DNA from: Phragmites australis
Taxonomy: Eukaryota > Streptophyta > Magnoliopsida > Poales > Poaceae
Length of the DNA: 64,000 nt
Assembly: GCF_958298935.1 (NCBI RefSeq)
Contig: NC_084924.1
Location: forward strand, 29,609,819-29,673,818
Direction: 5' to 3'
Part shown: positions 10,948-23,464 of the stretch, in pieces
Position numbering within the stretch: the first letter of the stretch is position 1
Layout of the letters: each line of letters opens with the position of its first letter
The notes under the pieces: model-generated
What the model saw: the letters and a program-made list of their open reading frames with translations, nothing else
What the model was told of the DNA's origin: nothing
Database searches by the model: none
Translations under genes and position numbers: made by a program

Positions 10948-13077
10948 CTACAAAATAATTTTAAGCCATTGTTTTAGGTACCCAAATTTGTTTGGGTCCT
11001 TCATGTTCTTCACAAGCACTTTTGATACCCACACATTCATTTTCTCCACTCTATCTTTTGTGCGGGTACCAACATATAGCGCAACCACTTTATCATGGTG
11101 GTTCCTCTTAAGCACATAAGATGCATAAAATGTCGATTGAGATGCATGGCATTTAGGTTGTTTGGCTTGTGTGGTGAGACCATTTTGCTTGCCTCCCATG
11201 ATGAACTTGAGGCACTCCTTGCCATTGATCGCCACAAATCCAAGTCCACTCTTTTGTCTATTGTCCTTGGTCTCAATGGTCTTGTATAGTGCATCTTTGG
11301 ATTTGTATGTCTTGATGCACCCATACTTAACCAAGGTGTTTAGCTTCTCATTTTCTTTTTTGCAATGCTTGCAAAGATTGAGCATTAGTAGCACAAACAT
11401 TTATATCAATATTGTAACAATGAGAGCAACCATTACTAGTGGAAGCACTAGAGAGTAAGGTTGCATCATTATTGGTGGGAGTGCTATTTTTAAGAGCATC
11501 AAATTTCACTTCAAGGGTTTTATGAGATTCATCCAAACATTTGAAATCCTCTTGAAGTGTAACATTCCTACTCTCAAGATTTGCAACGGATTCATTGGTC
11601 AAGCTTAGTTGCTTGGTCACCTCCTCAATCTTCTCCCTCTCTTTAGCAAGGAGCTCCTCGAGTTCAAGGTTTCTCTCCTTTTCAAGGATGAGCAAGTCAT
11701 ATTGCTTCTCAAGGATCTCCTCTTGACTCTCTATTGTTTCCAATAGTTCTTTCATTTTAGACATGGTATTTTTACTAAAACCTTTAAGCATGCTTTCACA
11801 ACCACTATCACTATCACTATCTAGGAGCTTGGATTGCGATTTTACCTTGCGCCTTTTTGCCATGAGACACTTGGGAGTGTTGTCGTCATCTCTCATGTCA
11901 CTAAAAAGTGACTTTGTTGGTGTAGAAGAGTGAATGGTGATGGTGGTGACTCCATCATCGAAGTCGGAGTCGGAGTTGGAGTCCCACTCCTCGCTGATGT
12001 GAACTTGACCCGAGTACTTCTTCTTGTGGGTCTTGTACTTGTCCTTCTTGAAGGTCTTGTTCTTCTTCTCATCCTTGTCCTTGCACTTCTTCTTGTTTGG
12101 ACAATCGGCGATGAAATGGCCAACTTCACCACACTCATAGCAAGCCCTCTTCGATGTTCTTCTCTTGGGCATATCTCTCTTATACTTCCTATAACCACCC
12201 TTCTTCATGAATTCTTGAATTTTCCTACAAAGAAGACTATTTCTTCATCATCCGAGCTCTCATCTTCACTTGTTTGCTCTTGCTTGCCTTGAATGCTACT
12301 TCTTTATTCTTGGAGGTGGAGCTTTGTTTGACAAAAATTTGACTTTATTTGCTTCCTCCTCCATGAGCTCATGAGCAAGGATTCTTCCGAGCACATCACT
12401 TGGTGTGAGCCTCTTGTAATCTCTTCTTTCTCGGATATGAGTCACCAAGGTGGGGTTTCATGGTGCAAAGGCTCTTAATAATCTTCTCACAACCTTGTGA
12501 TTATCTAAATATTTACTTCCAAGGCCTCTAATTTTGTTCACCAACACCATCATGCGATCATACATTGCTTGAGGGGTTTCATCATCATCCATCACAAATC
12601 TTCCTAATTTTCCCTCAAGCAACTCTATCTTGGACTCTCTCACGCTTGTGGTGCCTTCATGTGCGACTTGGAGTGTGTCCCATATTGTTTTGGCCTCCTC
12701 ATGCCCGTCCACCTTATTGAACTCCTCGGAGCTCAAGGCGCCAAGCAATACATTTATGGCTTGTGCATTGCGGTGGATGCTTTGCTCTTGTTCAGGAGTG
12801 AGCTCTTTATCTTCATTCGGCAAATCACAACCTGTGCAAACAATCTTCCAAATACTTGGATGAAGAGAAATTAAATACAATTTCATTTTGTGTCTCCAAG
12901 TGGCATAATGTGTACATCAAAATACAGTGCATGCCCAGATGGCACGTATATATAAGAATTAGACGCATTTAATTTATCATAATTGAACTCAATTGCTACT
13001 CCCTTCCCTTTACCGTTGCCTGATGTCAAAATGTCATCCTTCGGACTCTTCGGGCTCTTTTCCCCGGATGCCGACAT
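10948..13077 (-). pseudogene. Copia gag (Sirevirus-like) with CCHC knuckle and coiled coil
   Basis: A start codon at 13,077 lies 41 bp after the PBS and opens a basic, serine-rich N-terminus (12,883-13,077). The capsid-like part is at 12,458-12,886, followed by a frame break at about 12,210-12,450. The zinc knuckle CYECGEVGHFIADC is at about 12,100-12,145 and is intact. A lysine-rich stretch and a long acidic heptad-like coiled coil follow (about 11,500-11,780). The C-terminal part runs on in another frame to 10,948. The 286-residue knuckle/coiled-coil frame is still open, but the gene as a whole has stops and frame shifts. Confidence 0.8.
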
Positions 13078-13117
13078 CTTTCAACCCTCTAAGCGGTGAA
13101 GCCTTAAAGGACGTTAG

Positions 13118-13129
13118 GCTTTGATACCA
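13118..13129 (-). other. Primer binding site (initiator Met tRNA type)
   Basis: The complement reads TGGTATCAAAGC, one base from the usual plant copia PBS TGGTATCAGAGC. It sits 2-3 bp inside the LTR end at 13,132. Confidence 0.8.
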
Positions 13130-13424
13130 ATTGAATGTACAAGATGTCACCTAGGGGGGATGAATATTCGTTTCCTGAAATTTAAAACTTTGCAGCGAAT
13201 TATAACGTCTGGATACTCCAGGTTATACAGAGCCGGATACTCCAAGTGAACCTGGATAGTCCGGCCTAATCAGGAAATCAAAAAACTAAGAACTTTTAAG
13301 CAAATCTAATTTAGTCTATGAGTTACCACAGGTTCTAATAGATGTCCAAAGACCTATTAATCAACAACCTGCAACTAAACACTCACAAGCAAGTAGATCG
13401 GGGCAAATCGCCCAAAATCAACAA

Positions 13425-15046
13425 TGAGAAACCAAGTTGAAATGCGCCTTGGTTTACTTATGATGAGTGATTGACATTGTCATTTATTTGGTTCGATGAT
13501 CTTTGGTTTTGCATCAGCTTGATGTGATTTGAATTGATTTAGGATTTCATTTTAGCATATTGATTATGGACTAATTGGAATTAGAGTTGGAGATATGTGT
13601 TTGTTTGTCTCATGGTGTGCAGGTGATGGATGCAACTTGGCGGTCGACGACGGGATGATCGGGGCCAAGCAGAGTGCTTGGTGCCAGACGATCAAGGAGA
13701 CTGGGTGGAGTCAAGGGTGATTCTAGCTGAACATGTTGAGATCAAGCAAAGCATTGAAGGCAGATGGAGACGGCGTGTTGACAAAGTCAAGCGAAGGGGA
13801 TGCCGGTGCAAGTGACAAGGCGGCTCGAGGGATCGGGGGCGAGAGATACTTGACAGTGGTCAGGATCCCATGACGGAGTATAACGTCGACATTGAAGCGC
13901 TTGCTTAAGGTGTAAGCAAGGCGATGAGTCAAGCTTTGAGAAGCGTGCAGGCGGTTTCGCGGTTTGGCCTCAAAACCGTGGGAGGACTGGAGGTGTACGT
14001 GGCACTATCGTGAAGCTTGCATCAAAGCGAAGCTAAGTCATAAAGGCGCCGCGGTTGTCCGATGAATGGAGAAAAAAATGGACCAAAATATCCTTCGTGG
14101 TAGGTAGGAGTGTACTACAAGAGAGGGGTATTTTAGGAAAAAAAGTTAGGAAACTTAGGGGTCAAGTTACCTAGGCCTATAAATAGAGGGGTAGGGCTAG
14201 AGAGAGCTTTGAACCAGCCACTTGAGTCCTCTTGTGCCACCTATTTGAGAGCCTTAGAGTTAGGATTTTACAGAAGAGAAGGATGAGTGCTTAGCATATG
14301 TAATATGTGAGAGTTTTGAGACATAAATATTTGTAATCCACCTAAAATAGGGCTGACCTATTTGCGTAATGAAGTTTATATTTTTTTTTGCATATGCTTA
14401 AATTCCTCTCCTTCTAGTTTCCCTCTATTGGTTCCCTTGCAAGTTTGCAAGTTTTTCGGTTTTCGATTTTGATTTTCATTTTGGTTTTTGGGCTGAAATT
14501 TCAGCACCTTGTGAGGTCATTTTGTTGTTGCTAGAGGCAGAAAAACTCACATACGAGTTTATGCTCATAGGTCTTGAGTACCCTTGCCTCTAGATCATCA
14601 ACTTGGAGAGATTCTTTACCCGGTGATCTTTTCTTTGAGCTGTAGTTTTTCACCTTTTTAGGGTTGTTTTTCTTGATGCTAGTGGCTTAAACACTCACAT
14701 ACTCATGTATTTGAGTGGGTCTTGAGTCCCCTTACCACTAGACTATCATCTTGGAGGACAACCTTGTCCGTTGTCCATCTTCTCTAGTTTCTTTGAAAGT
14801 TGCGAGTTTTTGTGCACAAAGACACATGGAATGGTCTTGAATGGAACCTATGGCTCATATTCCATTCGTGGAGTTATGTTGCTATAGAACTAGTCTTCTT
14901 GCTTTACCTCTCTGATTCTTTTCCTTCCGTTTGAGCGTTTTGGGGTGCGTTGGGTGAGAAGTAAGAAAAGGCCATCTATTTTGAAAGAAATTTGTTGAGG
15001 TGCCTATTCACCCCCCCCCCCTCTAGTCGTCATTCTCGTTCCTACA
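13425..15046 (+). repeat. 5' LTR of the nested Sirevirus-like element
   Basis: 1,622 bp, TG...CA. The TATA box CCTATAAATAG is at 14,176-14,186, and the end is C-rich (CACCCCCCCCCCC at about 15,009). It matches the copy at 21,837 along its length. ORFs inside it (for example 13,630-13,932) are not genes. Confidence 0.9.
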
Positions 15047-15060
15047 ATTGGTATCAGAGC
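15047..15060 (+). other. Primer binding site (initiator Met tRNA)
   Basis: ATTGGTATCAGAGC directly follows the LTR end. TGGTATCAGAGC is the exact complement of the 3' end of plant initiator tRNA-Met. Confidence 0.92.
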
Positions 15061-15109
15061 CGATTTGATCACTTGTTGACCTTAATCGGCTTTATGATCC
15101 GTATGTGAC

Positions 15110-17180
15110 ATGGAGAGAAGTTGGAAGATTCCCCTATTTGATGGTCGTGATTTTTTGTACTGGAAGGTGCGCATGGAGGCTTATCTTCTAAGCCAAGGAA
15201 GTGCAATATGGGAAATAGTTGATTCTAACTATGAGATCCCTGCTGCTCACACAACTCAGGTTCAAATCGAACAATATAAGGCCAACAATAAGGCCAGAAA
15301 TATTTTGTTCACAAACCTGAGTCGGAATGAGTTTGATAGAGTTCAACACCTCCGTACTGCCCAGGAGATCTGGTCTACTCTGAGTGTCTTTCATGAAAGC
15401 ACTAATCAGATTAAGGCCAGATGCCAAAGCACATACAACCAAGAATACCAAATATTTATGCAAGGTCCTGGAGAGTCTTTGAATGTGATGTTTGCTTGCT
15501 TTGATGGGATAGTTATCAATCTTCGATCAACTGGTGTTTTGCCCTATTCTAACCACGAGAGAGCGATCAAGCTTCTCTATGCTCTTGACCGTAGCATATG
15601 GGAAGTGAAGATCTTGAGCATTCAAGAGTCTCCAAGTAACGACACGTTGACTTGTGATGAGCTCTTCAGCAAGCTCAAGTCCACCAAGATAGCCAAGGCG
15701 GCTCGAATCGGTCTCGGAAACCCCCTGTCTCAGAACATGGCGTTAGTTTCCGGATCTGGTGGTGGCAATCAGTCTGCAGCTGGCTTTTCTTGTGCTAACA
15801 CTTCATCAAGTGGATTTACTTTGTCTTCCTTGGTTTCTGTCATAGAGGAGTAGGTGGACGTGCTGGATGATGAGGATCTTGTGCTGATTGTGAAAAGTTC
15901 ACTGCTTCTACAACAACCACCGAGAGTAGAGGAGGGGTGGTTCTCGTGCCTGCTCTGAGTGTGGAGACACTACCCACTTCAAGGCAGACTGACCCAAGCT
16001 TAAGAAGAGGGAGGACGGCGACCACGACTATAACAAACACAAGAAGAAGAACAAGAAGCCCTTCTTCAAGAAGAAGCGCAACAAGATGGCAAAGAAGGCG
16101 GCCAAGGCGGCTTCTAGGGCATTCGTGGTGGCTCTCAGCAACATCGACACCTCTTCTAGCGAGGAGGAGAGCTCGGAGGAGGATGAACCGCAAGCAAAGA
16201 ACAAGAAGAATGCCAAGGACTTCACCGGCCTCAGCTTCATGGCGGACGACCACAATAACGACAGCGACCCCGAGCAGGATCCCTCTAAGGTATTGCCTTC
16301 CTACGACCAGCTTTTCATCCAAGTCGATACCTTGAATGATGCTCTCGTTAGCAAAGATAGGTTACTTAAGAAATTTGTGCGTGAGTTGAAAGATCTTAGG
16401 CCTAAGTATGAGTCCATCTCTACTGAACTTGCATTGCTTAGGTCTAGGCCCGATATTGAGGAGTGTGAGAGTTGCCTGATTGTCATGGCTGAACTTGTCG
16501 AGCTTCATAATATGCATGCTCAAGTCACCAGTCGGTTTGAGAGTGCCGATAAGAAGCTCCTTGAGGAGGAGTCTCTGAGAATGCTTGATATCCTTTCTCT
16601 GGTGGATAAGTGTTTAGAGGGCAAAGGGAAAATGAATTTGATCTTGGCCAAGACTAAGATGTGTGCTGACAAGGCGGGTTTGGCTCTTGGGTTGGGTTTT
16701 GAGAGAGTGGCTTACAATGGGGAGAGTAAGACTGTGTTCACCACACCTACTACCCTAGAAGCTGAGAAGTACAAAATCAATACCACACCACAACCCATCA
16801 AGAAACCAATTCCACAACCCACAAAGAAGAAGTCTGCACCACAACCCAAGAGAGCTCCACAGCCTAAGATGAGAGAGCCTGTAAGAGAGCCACGAGTGAC
16901 CAACAGTCGAGTTCCCGAGAGACGCTACCACTGCACCTACTACCAGAGAGATGGTCACTTGGTTGGGTTTTTCTTTCACCGTAGGAGAGATGAGCGGCGT
17001 GAGTGGGAATGGAGCACTCGGGACATGTACCGCTCCTCTGTTGGTGTACATGAGTGTTTACCTCGCTTGCACTCACGAGTCCTTAGCGCTTTTCAGTCTC
17101 TTCCTAGAGGTGGTGCTCAGCGTGGATTTTACCATGACTTATATGGTTTTGGTCCACGTGTAAGAGGCTTTGAGTCCTAG
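15110..17180 (+). pseudogene. gag of the nested Sirevirus-like element
   Basis: The ATG at 15,110 opens a 247-residue capsid-like frame (copia gag pattern: FDGRDFLYWKVRMEAYL near the start, then TAQEIWSTL, then YSNHERAIKLLYAL). A stop at 15,851 and a frame shift separate it from the knuckle region at about 15,950-16,000. There the last zinc-binding cysteine codon is TGA (CSECGDTTHFKAD-stop), so the CCHC box is broken. The rest of gag runs as a 364-residue open frame (16,086-17,180): lysine-rich, acidic serine-rich, then coiled coil, then a proline/lysine tail. Confidence 0.85.
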
Positions 17181-17338
17181 TGCTTTGGCAAACAATATTT
17201 TCCTCATTGTGGTACTTGCCCCCAGCATATTGGTGTTGAGTTACCTATTATTTCTGCTTCAGGGTGGATGACCCAGTACTGGATTCCTAGGAGGTTTTTG
17301 ACTAACCCCAGTACTGAGCCATTCACCTTCTATTCTTC

Positions 17339-20300
17339 TCATATGTAGGTGGTAGGTGGAGGCCTAGAGAACAAGTGACTCATCAACTCCGGTTGTTCAT
17401 GCCACATGACCAGAGATTCATCATGGTCCTCCAGCCTCACCCCCGCGAAGTGACATGAGTACATCACATTCGGGGATGATGGGAAAGGAAGGGTGAAAGC
17501 CAAAGGTATGATAAGGGTGAATGAGAGTTTCACTCTCCAAGGTGTGGCTTTGGTGGATCATCTGGGATACAATCTTCTCTCTGTATCTCAGTTGCTAGAT
17601 GAGGACTTGAAAGTGTGTTTCAAACGTAATACTTCTCGAGTTCTTGATTCTTCTGGCGCTTTGATTTACAAGATTTCTCGAGTTGGAAGAGTTTTTGGAG
17701 CTGGTTTTTCTGTATCTTCTGGTTCTTCTTGATGTTTACTTGCTCAACCTTCTTCTGAGCTTTGGATGTGGCATAGGAGACTAGGGCATATGAGCTTTGA
17801 TTTGCTTACTCATTTGAGTGCCCTAGATTTGATCCGAGGATTGCCTAAGCTCAAGTTTGAGAAAAATCTTGTGTGTGATCCTTGTCAGCATGGCAAGATG
17901 GTTTCCGCTCCTCACCCACCAGTCAATCTGGTGATGGCTGAACGATCGGGAGAACTTCTCCATATAGACAATGTTGGTCCTTCTCGGGTTCGTTTGGTGG
18001 ACGAGAAGAGGTATGTTCATGTCATTGTTGATGATTTCTCTCGATACTCTTGGGTCTTCTTTCTTGTGAGCAAGGATGAAGTGTTTTCACACTTTCGGAG
18101 CTTAGCTTTGATATTGTTCACATAACTCCCTGGTGCATTGAAAGCAATTCAAGAACTATCTCTTTGATGCTTTCTGCCTTGAACATGGCATTGAACATCA
18201 ATTTTCTGCCCCACGCGTTCCACAGTAGAATGGCATGGTTGAGAGAAAGAACAAGACTTTAGTGGAGATGGCTAAGACGATGCTCGATGAGCATAGGACT
18301 CCTAGGAAGTTGGGCTGAGGCCATTAGCACAGCGTGCTACATCTCTAATCGGATTTTCTTGTGCTCGATCTTGATTTTGACTTCTTATGAGTTGCGCTTT
18401 AGAAGGAAGCCGAAGGTTTCACATTTGAGAGTTTTCGGTTGTCGTTGCTTCATCCTAAAGCGTGGCAATCTTGACAAGTTCGAGTCGCGTTCTTCCAATG
18501 GTATTTTCTTGGGGTATTCTCTTCATAGTCATTCTTACAGGGTCTATAATCTTGACACTAACACCATCATGGAATCCTGTGATGTGACTTTTTATGAATC
18601 AACTCCATGTGCTAATCCTGCCTTTGAGTATGCAGGTGATCAGGAGATGAGCGAGAGCATCTTTGCAGATGGTGATCTTCCAGCTTTCGGTGATGACAAG
18701 GATGATCCACTACTTCCCTCGACCACACCTGCTCCTGAGCTGGCTCCTGCTTCTTCTACTCCAGCAGAGGGTCCTACAACCTCTACTTCCACTTCGGCTG
18801 CTATCGAGCCTGCACCTGCACAGGTTGAGGGGGAGTTCACCTCTAGGCGTGAGGCCCCTCAACACATTCAGCAGTGACACCCTCTACACATGATGATCGG
18901 AGATCTTGAGGAGAGGGTAACAAGGTCCAAGTCTGCTTCCGATGCTCATTTTAGTAATTCTGCATTCGTTGCTTCTTTTGAGCCCCATGATGTTGGACCT
19001 GCTTTATCTGATTCGAGTTGGGTCAATGCTATGCATGAAGAGCTTGAAAACTTTGAGAGAAACCAAGTCTAGGTCCTTGTAGAGCCACCCCCTAATATTC
19101 ATACCATAGGCACCAAATGGGTTTTCAAAAACAAACAGGGGGAGGATGGGTCTGTAGTGAGAAAAAGGCTAGACTAGTGGCTCAGGATTTCACTCAGGTA
19201 GAGGGGATAGACTTTAGAGAAACCTTTTTACTAGTAGCTAGACTAGAAGCCATTAGAATCCTTCTTGCATTTCCGGCATCCCAAGTTTTTAAGTCGTATC
19301 AAATGGATGTTAAGAGTGCTTTCCTATATGGCTTCATAGAGGAAGAGGTCTATGTCAAGTAACCCCAGGCTTTGAGCACCCTAAATACCCACATAGAGTA
19401 TACAAGCTTCAGAAAGCTTTGTATAGGCTTAAGCAGGCACCTAGGGCTTGGTATGATAGGCTTAGGTCTTTCTTGCTAGGGCATGGGTATGTGATGGGGT
19501 CAGTTGATAAAACTTTGTTCACTCTTAGGTATGGCAATGATTTCTTACTTGTTCAGATTTATATGGATAATATCATTTTTTGTGGCTCTTCTTATGCACT
19601 TGTAGCCAAGTTTGCAGAAACTATGAGCAGGGAATTCGAGATCTCGATGATGGGCGAGCTCAACTTCTTCCTTGGGCTGCAAATCAAGCAATGCAAGCAA
19701 GGTACATTCGTCCACCAGACGAAGTACACCAAGGATTTGATAAAGAAGTTCGACATGAGCGATGCAAAGCCATTGATGTCACCGATGGCTACCTCGATCG
19801 TGCTTGATCCGGATGAAGATGACGAGGAGGTGGACCAGCAGGAGTTCAGGAGCATGATCGGCTCCCTTCTGTACATAACAGCGACAAGACCCGACATCCA
19901 CTTCGTCGTCTGCCTGTGTGCTCGCTTCCAGGCTTCACCGAGGACGTCTCACCGCCAAGCGGTGAAGCGCATTCTGAGGTATCTCAAGCACACTCTCGAG
20001 TTTGGGCTTTGGTTTTCTGCCTCCTCTTGCTTTCTCTTCGAGGTTTTTCGGATGCGGATCTTGCTGGCTGTAGAATTGACAGGAAGAGTACCTCTTATAC
20101 TTGTCATTTCTTCGGTACTTCTCTTGTGTGTTGGTCTTCTTGCAAGTAGTCTAGCGTTGCGCAGTCTACTGCTGAAGCTGAATATGTAGCTACTGCTAGC
20201 TGTTGCTCACAGATTTTGTGAATGGTTGCTACCTTGAGGGATTTTGGGTTAGATTTGAGGAGTGTGCCACTTTTGTGTGACAACACCAGTGCTATAAGCT

Positions 20301-20470
20301 TAGCCAATAACCCAGTTCAACACTCCAGAACCAAACACATAGATGTGAGATTCCACTTCCTGAAAGACCATAATGAGAAGGCAGATATTGAGTTGAGCTA
20401 CATAGATACCCAACACTAGCTAGCCGATATCTTTACCAAGCCTTTAGATGCAACAAGGTTTACATTTCTG
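17339..20470 (+). pseudogene. pol of the nested Sirevirus-like element: protease, integrase, RT, RNase H
   Basis: Protease (about 17,375-17,410) reads stop-LINSGCSCHMT where WLIDSGC is expected, so the catalytic aspartate is asparagine. Integrase begins at 17,766 (MWHRRLGHMS), with CDPCQHGK, then LLHID and VIVDDFSRYSW to 18,125. A frame break follows, and the C-terminal part is at 18,287-18,877. RT starts at 18,890. The QMDVKSAFLYG block is at about 19,300 and the active site reads YMDN (about 19,560) instead of YVDD. RNase H is fragmented (20,000-20,450) and ends near DIFTKP at about 20,430. There are several in-frame stops (18,123; 18,875; 19,070; 19,360). It cannot make an active polyprotein. 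Confidence 0.88.
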
Positions 20471-21836
20471 AGGGGAAAGCTTGGTGTGTGCTATCCCTAT
20501 GACATTATGTGAGGGGGAGTTGCCTTTGTACATACTCTATCTTACTTTTATTGCATTTGCATTGCATAGCATTTTGTAATATAATCATGTTAGCAAGCTT
20601 CACTTATATGTTATTTGCACTATCTTTTACTAGTTGTGAATTTGTGCTAAGTGTAGTGAATGTATAAAAATTTGAGCAAGCTTAGGCTCTTCTTGAAACA
20701 TGGCATAAAATCTGTTGAGCAAGCTTGTCTTTTCTAAAGAATGAACTTGAAATGTGAACATAATCTCTTGTCACCCCTGAGTATTTGCTTTAGCTTGATC
20801 AGTGCTTAAATTAGGACTAGTTCTGTAAAAAGCTTGTCCTAGGCTGCTTTGTTTAGTTTAGCGGATTGGGGGTCTTTGACTTTTGTCTATGTAAATGTTT
20901 AGCCCATGATTAACCCTTGGGAGATCATGTGCTCTTTTGTTTCGCAAAGTCATAACTTGTTTTGGCTTTGTGAAACATTGCATATCTTAAATTCTATGTT
21001 GAGTTAATAAAATGAATGATCAAGTTTTGAGCTAAATTGAATCCAATACGGTGGCTTAATGCTTCATGTGGTTTGCCAAAGAAGTGAACCCATGGTTGCT
21101 TAAAACTCACTTGAGAATAGTTAAATGATCAAATGAGAAAGTTAACTTGTGCTTTTTAATGTACTAAGAATGTTCTTTTTCATGTTGTCAAACTAAGGCT
21201 TGGATTGATATGTGGGTGTATGCATAGCTCATCGAGTTGAACTTGGTTGCCTAGTTTGAACTTGATATAGCACTAGTTTCTCTAATCTTTACACTAATCA
21301 TGAAATTGTGGATGCTTTTAAGGTGACATCTTTTGGATAATTGAACAACATGATCAAAACTTGCTTCACTATCGGTGCTTGTGACATGAACTCACTTCGA
21401 GACTTTGTGCGCCTTTGAGTTATATTGTTTACTTCTCATAGTCCTTTGACATCTCTAGTTCTCGCAAGTGCTTTGTGATCTATATGTGAAGCTTTGTAGG
21501 CTTGCATTTCATTTGCACATCTTTTGCATAGTCTGTTATCTTTGATGTTTGCATTGCCAAAGGGGGAGAATATATGCCCAAAAATATTATGCATAAATAT
21601 TCAACAAAGGTATGTGTTTTTTTTCGGGTTTTGAGTTTTTTTTTTTTTTTGCTTTTTTGAGGTTTTGGCTCGTCTTTATCTCTCTTAGGGCTTTTTGCAA
21701 ACTTTCTTATGCCAAGTGACATATTTTGCTCTTTCTCGAGTTTTTGGTCACTTGGATGAGCTTATCTTGTTATAATTTCTTCAAACCAAAATCTCTGTGC
21801 CTTGAGGGTTGTCAATGCACTCATTAAGGGGGAGAT
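20471..21836 (+). other. Sirevirus-type 3' non-coding region with repeated polypurine tracts
   Basis: No gene is seen. Polypurine tracts GAGGGGGAG (about 20,512), AAAGGGGGAGA (about 21,558) and AAGGGGGAGA (21,826-21,835) occur; the last touches the 3' LTR. Repeated tracts upstream of the 3' LTR are described for Sireviruses. A long T run lies at about 21,638-21,652. Confidence 0.75.
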
Positions 21837-23464
21837 TGAGAAACCAAGTTGAAATGTGCCTTAGTTTACTTGTGATGAGTGATTGACATTGTCATTTATT
21901 TGGTTTGATGATATTCAGTTTTGCATGAGCTTTGCTTTTATTTGAATTGATTTAGGATTTCATTTGAGCATATTGATTATGGACTAATTGGAATTGGAGA
22001 TGGAGATATGTGTTTGCTTGTCTCATGGTGTGCAGATGATGGATGCAACTTGACGGTCAACGGCAGGATGATCGAGGCCAAGCGGAGCGCTTGGTGCCAG
22101 ACAATCAAGGAGGCCGAGCGGAGTCAAGGGTGATCCTAGCTAAACATGTTGAGGTCAAGCAAAGTATTGAAAGCGGATGGATACGGTGTTTTGACAAAGT
22201 CAAGTGAAGGAGATGCCAGTGCAAGTGACAAGGCGGCTTGAGGGATCGAAAGTGGGAGAGACTTGCCAGTGGTCAGGATCGCATGATGGAATACACGCGT
22301 CGACATCGAAGCGCTTGCTTAAGGTGTAAGCAAGACGATGAGTCACGCTTTGAGAAGCGTGCAGGCGGTTTTGTGGTTTGGCCTCAAAACCGTGGGAGGA
22401 CTAGAGGTGTGCGTGGCACCAACGCGAAGCTTGCGTCGAGATGAAGCTAAGTCATAAAGGCACCACGGTCGTCCGATGAATGGAGAAGAAAATAGACCAA
22501 AATATCCTCGATGGTAGGTAGGAGTGTACTACATACTACAAGAGAGGGGTATTTTGGGAAAAATCTAGGAAACTTAGGGGTCAAGTTTTCTGTGCCTATA
22601 AATAGAGGGGTAGGGTTAGAGAGAGCTTTGAACCAGCCACTTGAATTCTCTTGTGCCACTCATTTGAGAGTCTTAGAGCTAGGGTTTTAGAGAAGAGAAG
22701 GATGAGTGCTTAGCCTATGTAATATGTGAGAGTTTTGAGAGATAAATCTTTGTAATCCACCTAAAATAGTTCTTACCTCTTTGAGTAATGAAGTTTATAC
22801 TTTTTGCATATGCTTAAATTCCCCTCCTTCTAATTTTCCTCTATTGGTTCCCTTGCAAGTTTGCAAGTTTTTCGGTTTTTTGTTTTGATTTTTGTTTTGT
22901 TTTTTAGGCTGAAATTTTAGCACCTTGTGAGGTCATTCTTCTTGTTGCTAGAGGCATAAAAACTCACATGTGAGTTTATGCTCATGGGTCTTGAGTACCC
23001 TTGCCTCTAAATCATCAACTTGGAGAGATTCTTTACCCCGTGATTTTTTCTTTGAGCTGCAGTTTTCACCTTTTTAGGGTTGTTTTTCTTGATGCTACTG
23101 GCTTAAACACTCACATACTCATGTATTTGAGCGGATCTTGAGTCACCTTACCACTAGACTATCATCTTGGACGAAAACCTTGTCCGGTGTCCATCTTCTC
23201 TAGTTTCTTTGAAAGTTGCGAGTTTTTGTGCACAAAGACATATGGAATGGTCTTGAATAGAACCTATGGTTCATACTCCTGTGGAGTCATGTTGCCATGA
23301 AACTAGTCTTCTTGCTTTATCTCTCTAATTCTTTTACTTCCACTTGAGCATTTTCGGGTGCGTTGGGTGAGAAATAGGAAAAGGCCATCTATTTCGAAAG
23401 AAATTTATTGAGGCGCCTATTCACCCCCCCCCCCCCCCGTCTAGTCGCCATTCTCGTTCCTACA
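21837..23464 (+). repeat. 3' LTR of the nested Sirevirus-like element
   Basis: 1,628 bp, beginning TGAGAAACC and ending CCTACA. Its TATA box CCTATAAATAG is at about 22,595. Compared with the 5' LTR it has many scattered substitutions and small indels, so the insertion is not recent. Confidence 0.9.

Larger units (their letters stand above)
10255..13131 (-). mobile_element. Internal region of a minus-strand Sirevirus-like copia element (5' half)
   Basis: Minus-strand order is PBS, gag, CCHC knuckle, coiled coil, protease, then the start of integrase, the copia order. The matching LTR lies to the right (13,132 onward, split by nested insertions). The element breaks off inside integrase at about 10,255, so the rest of integrase, RT, RNase H and the 3' LTR are not present here. 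The integrase motif spacing (LWHRRLAHVG, then ACQAGKQIG) resembles maize Opie-type Sireviruses, from memory of the family. Confidence 0.8.
13425..23464 (+). mobile_element. Full-length Sirevirus-like Ty1/copia retrotransposon
   Basis: Two LTRs (13,425-15,046 and 21,837-23,464) begin TGAGAAACC and end CCTACA. A perfect initiator-Met PBS follows the first and a polypurine tract precedes the second. The flanking 5-mers are AACAA (13,420-13,424) and AACTA (23,465-23,469), a target duplication with one change. The coding order is gag, protease, integrase, RT, RNase H, then 1.36 kb of non-coding DNA with repeated polypurine tracts, a Sirevirus hallmark. All genes are decayed. It is inserted inside the LTR of the minus-strand copia. 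Confidence 0.9.

Noticed and set aside
13630..13932. Two overlapping ORFs in the 5' LTR
   Set aside because: They fall in LTR DNA, are not conserved in the partner LTR, and overlap on opposite strands.
16028..16322. Minus-strand leucine- and valine-rich ORFs
   Set aside because: They are antisense to the lysine- and glutamate-rich gag region.
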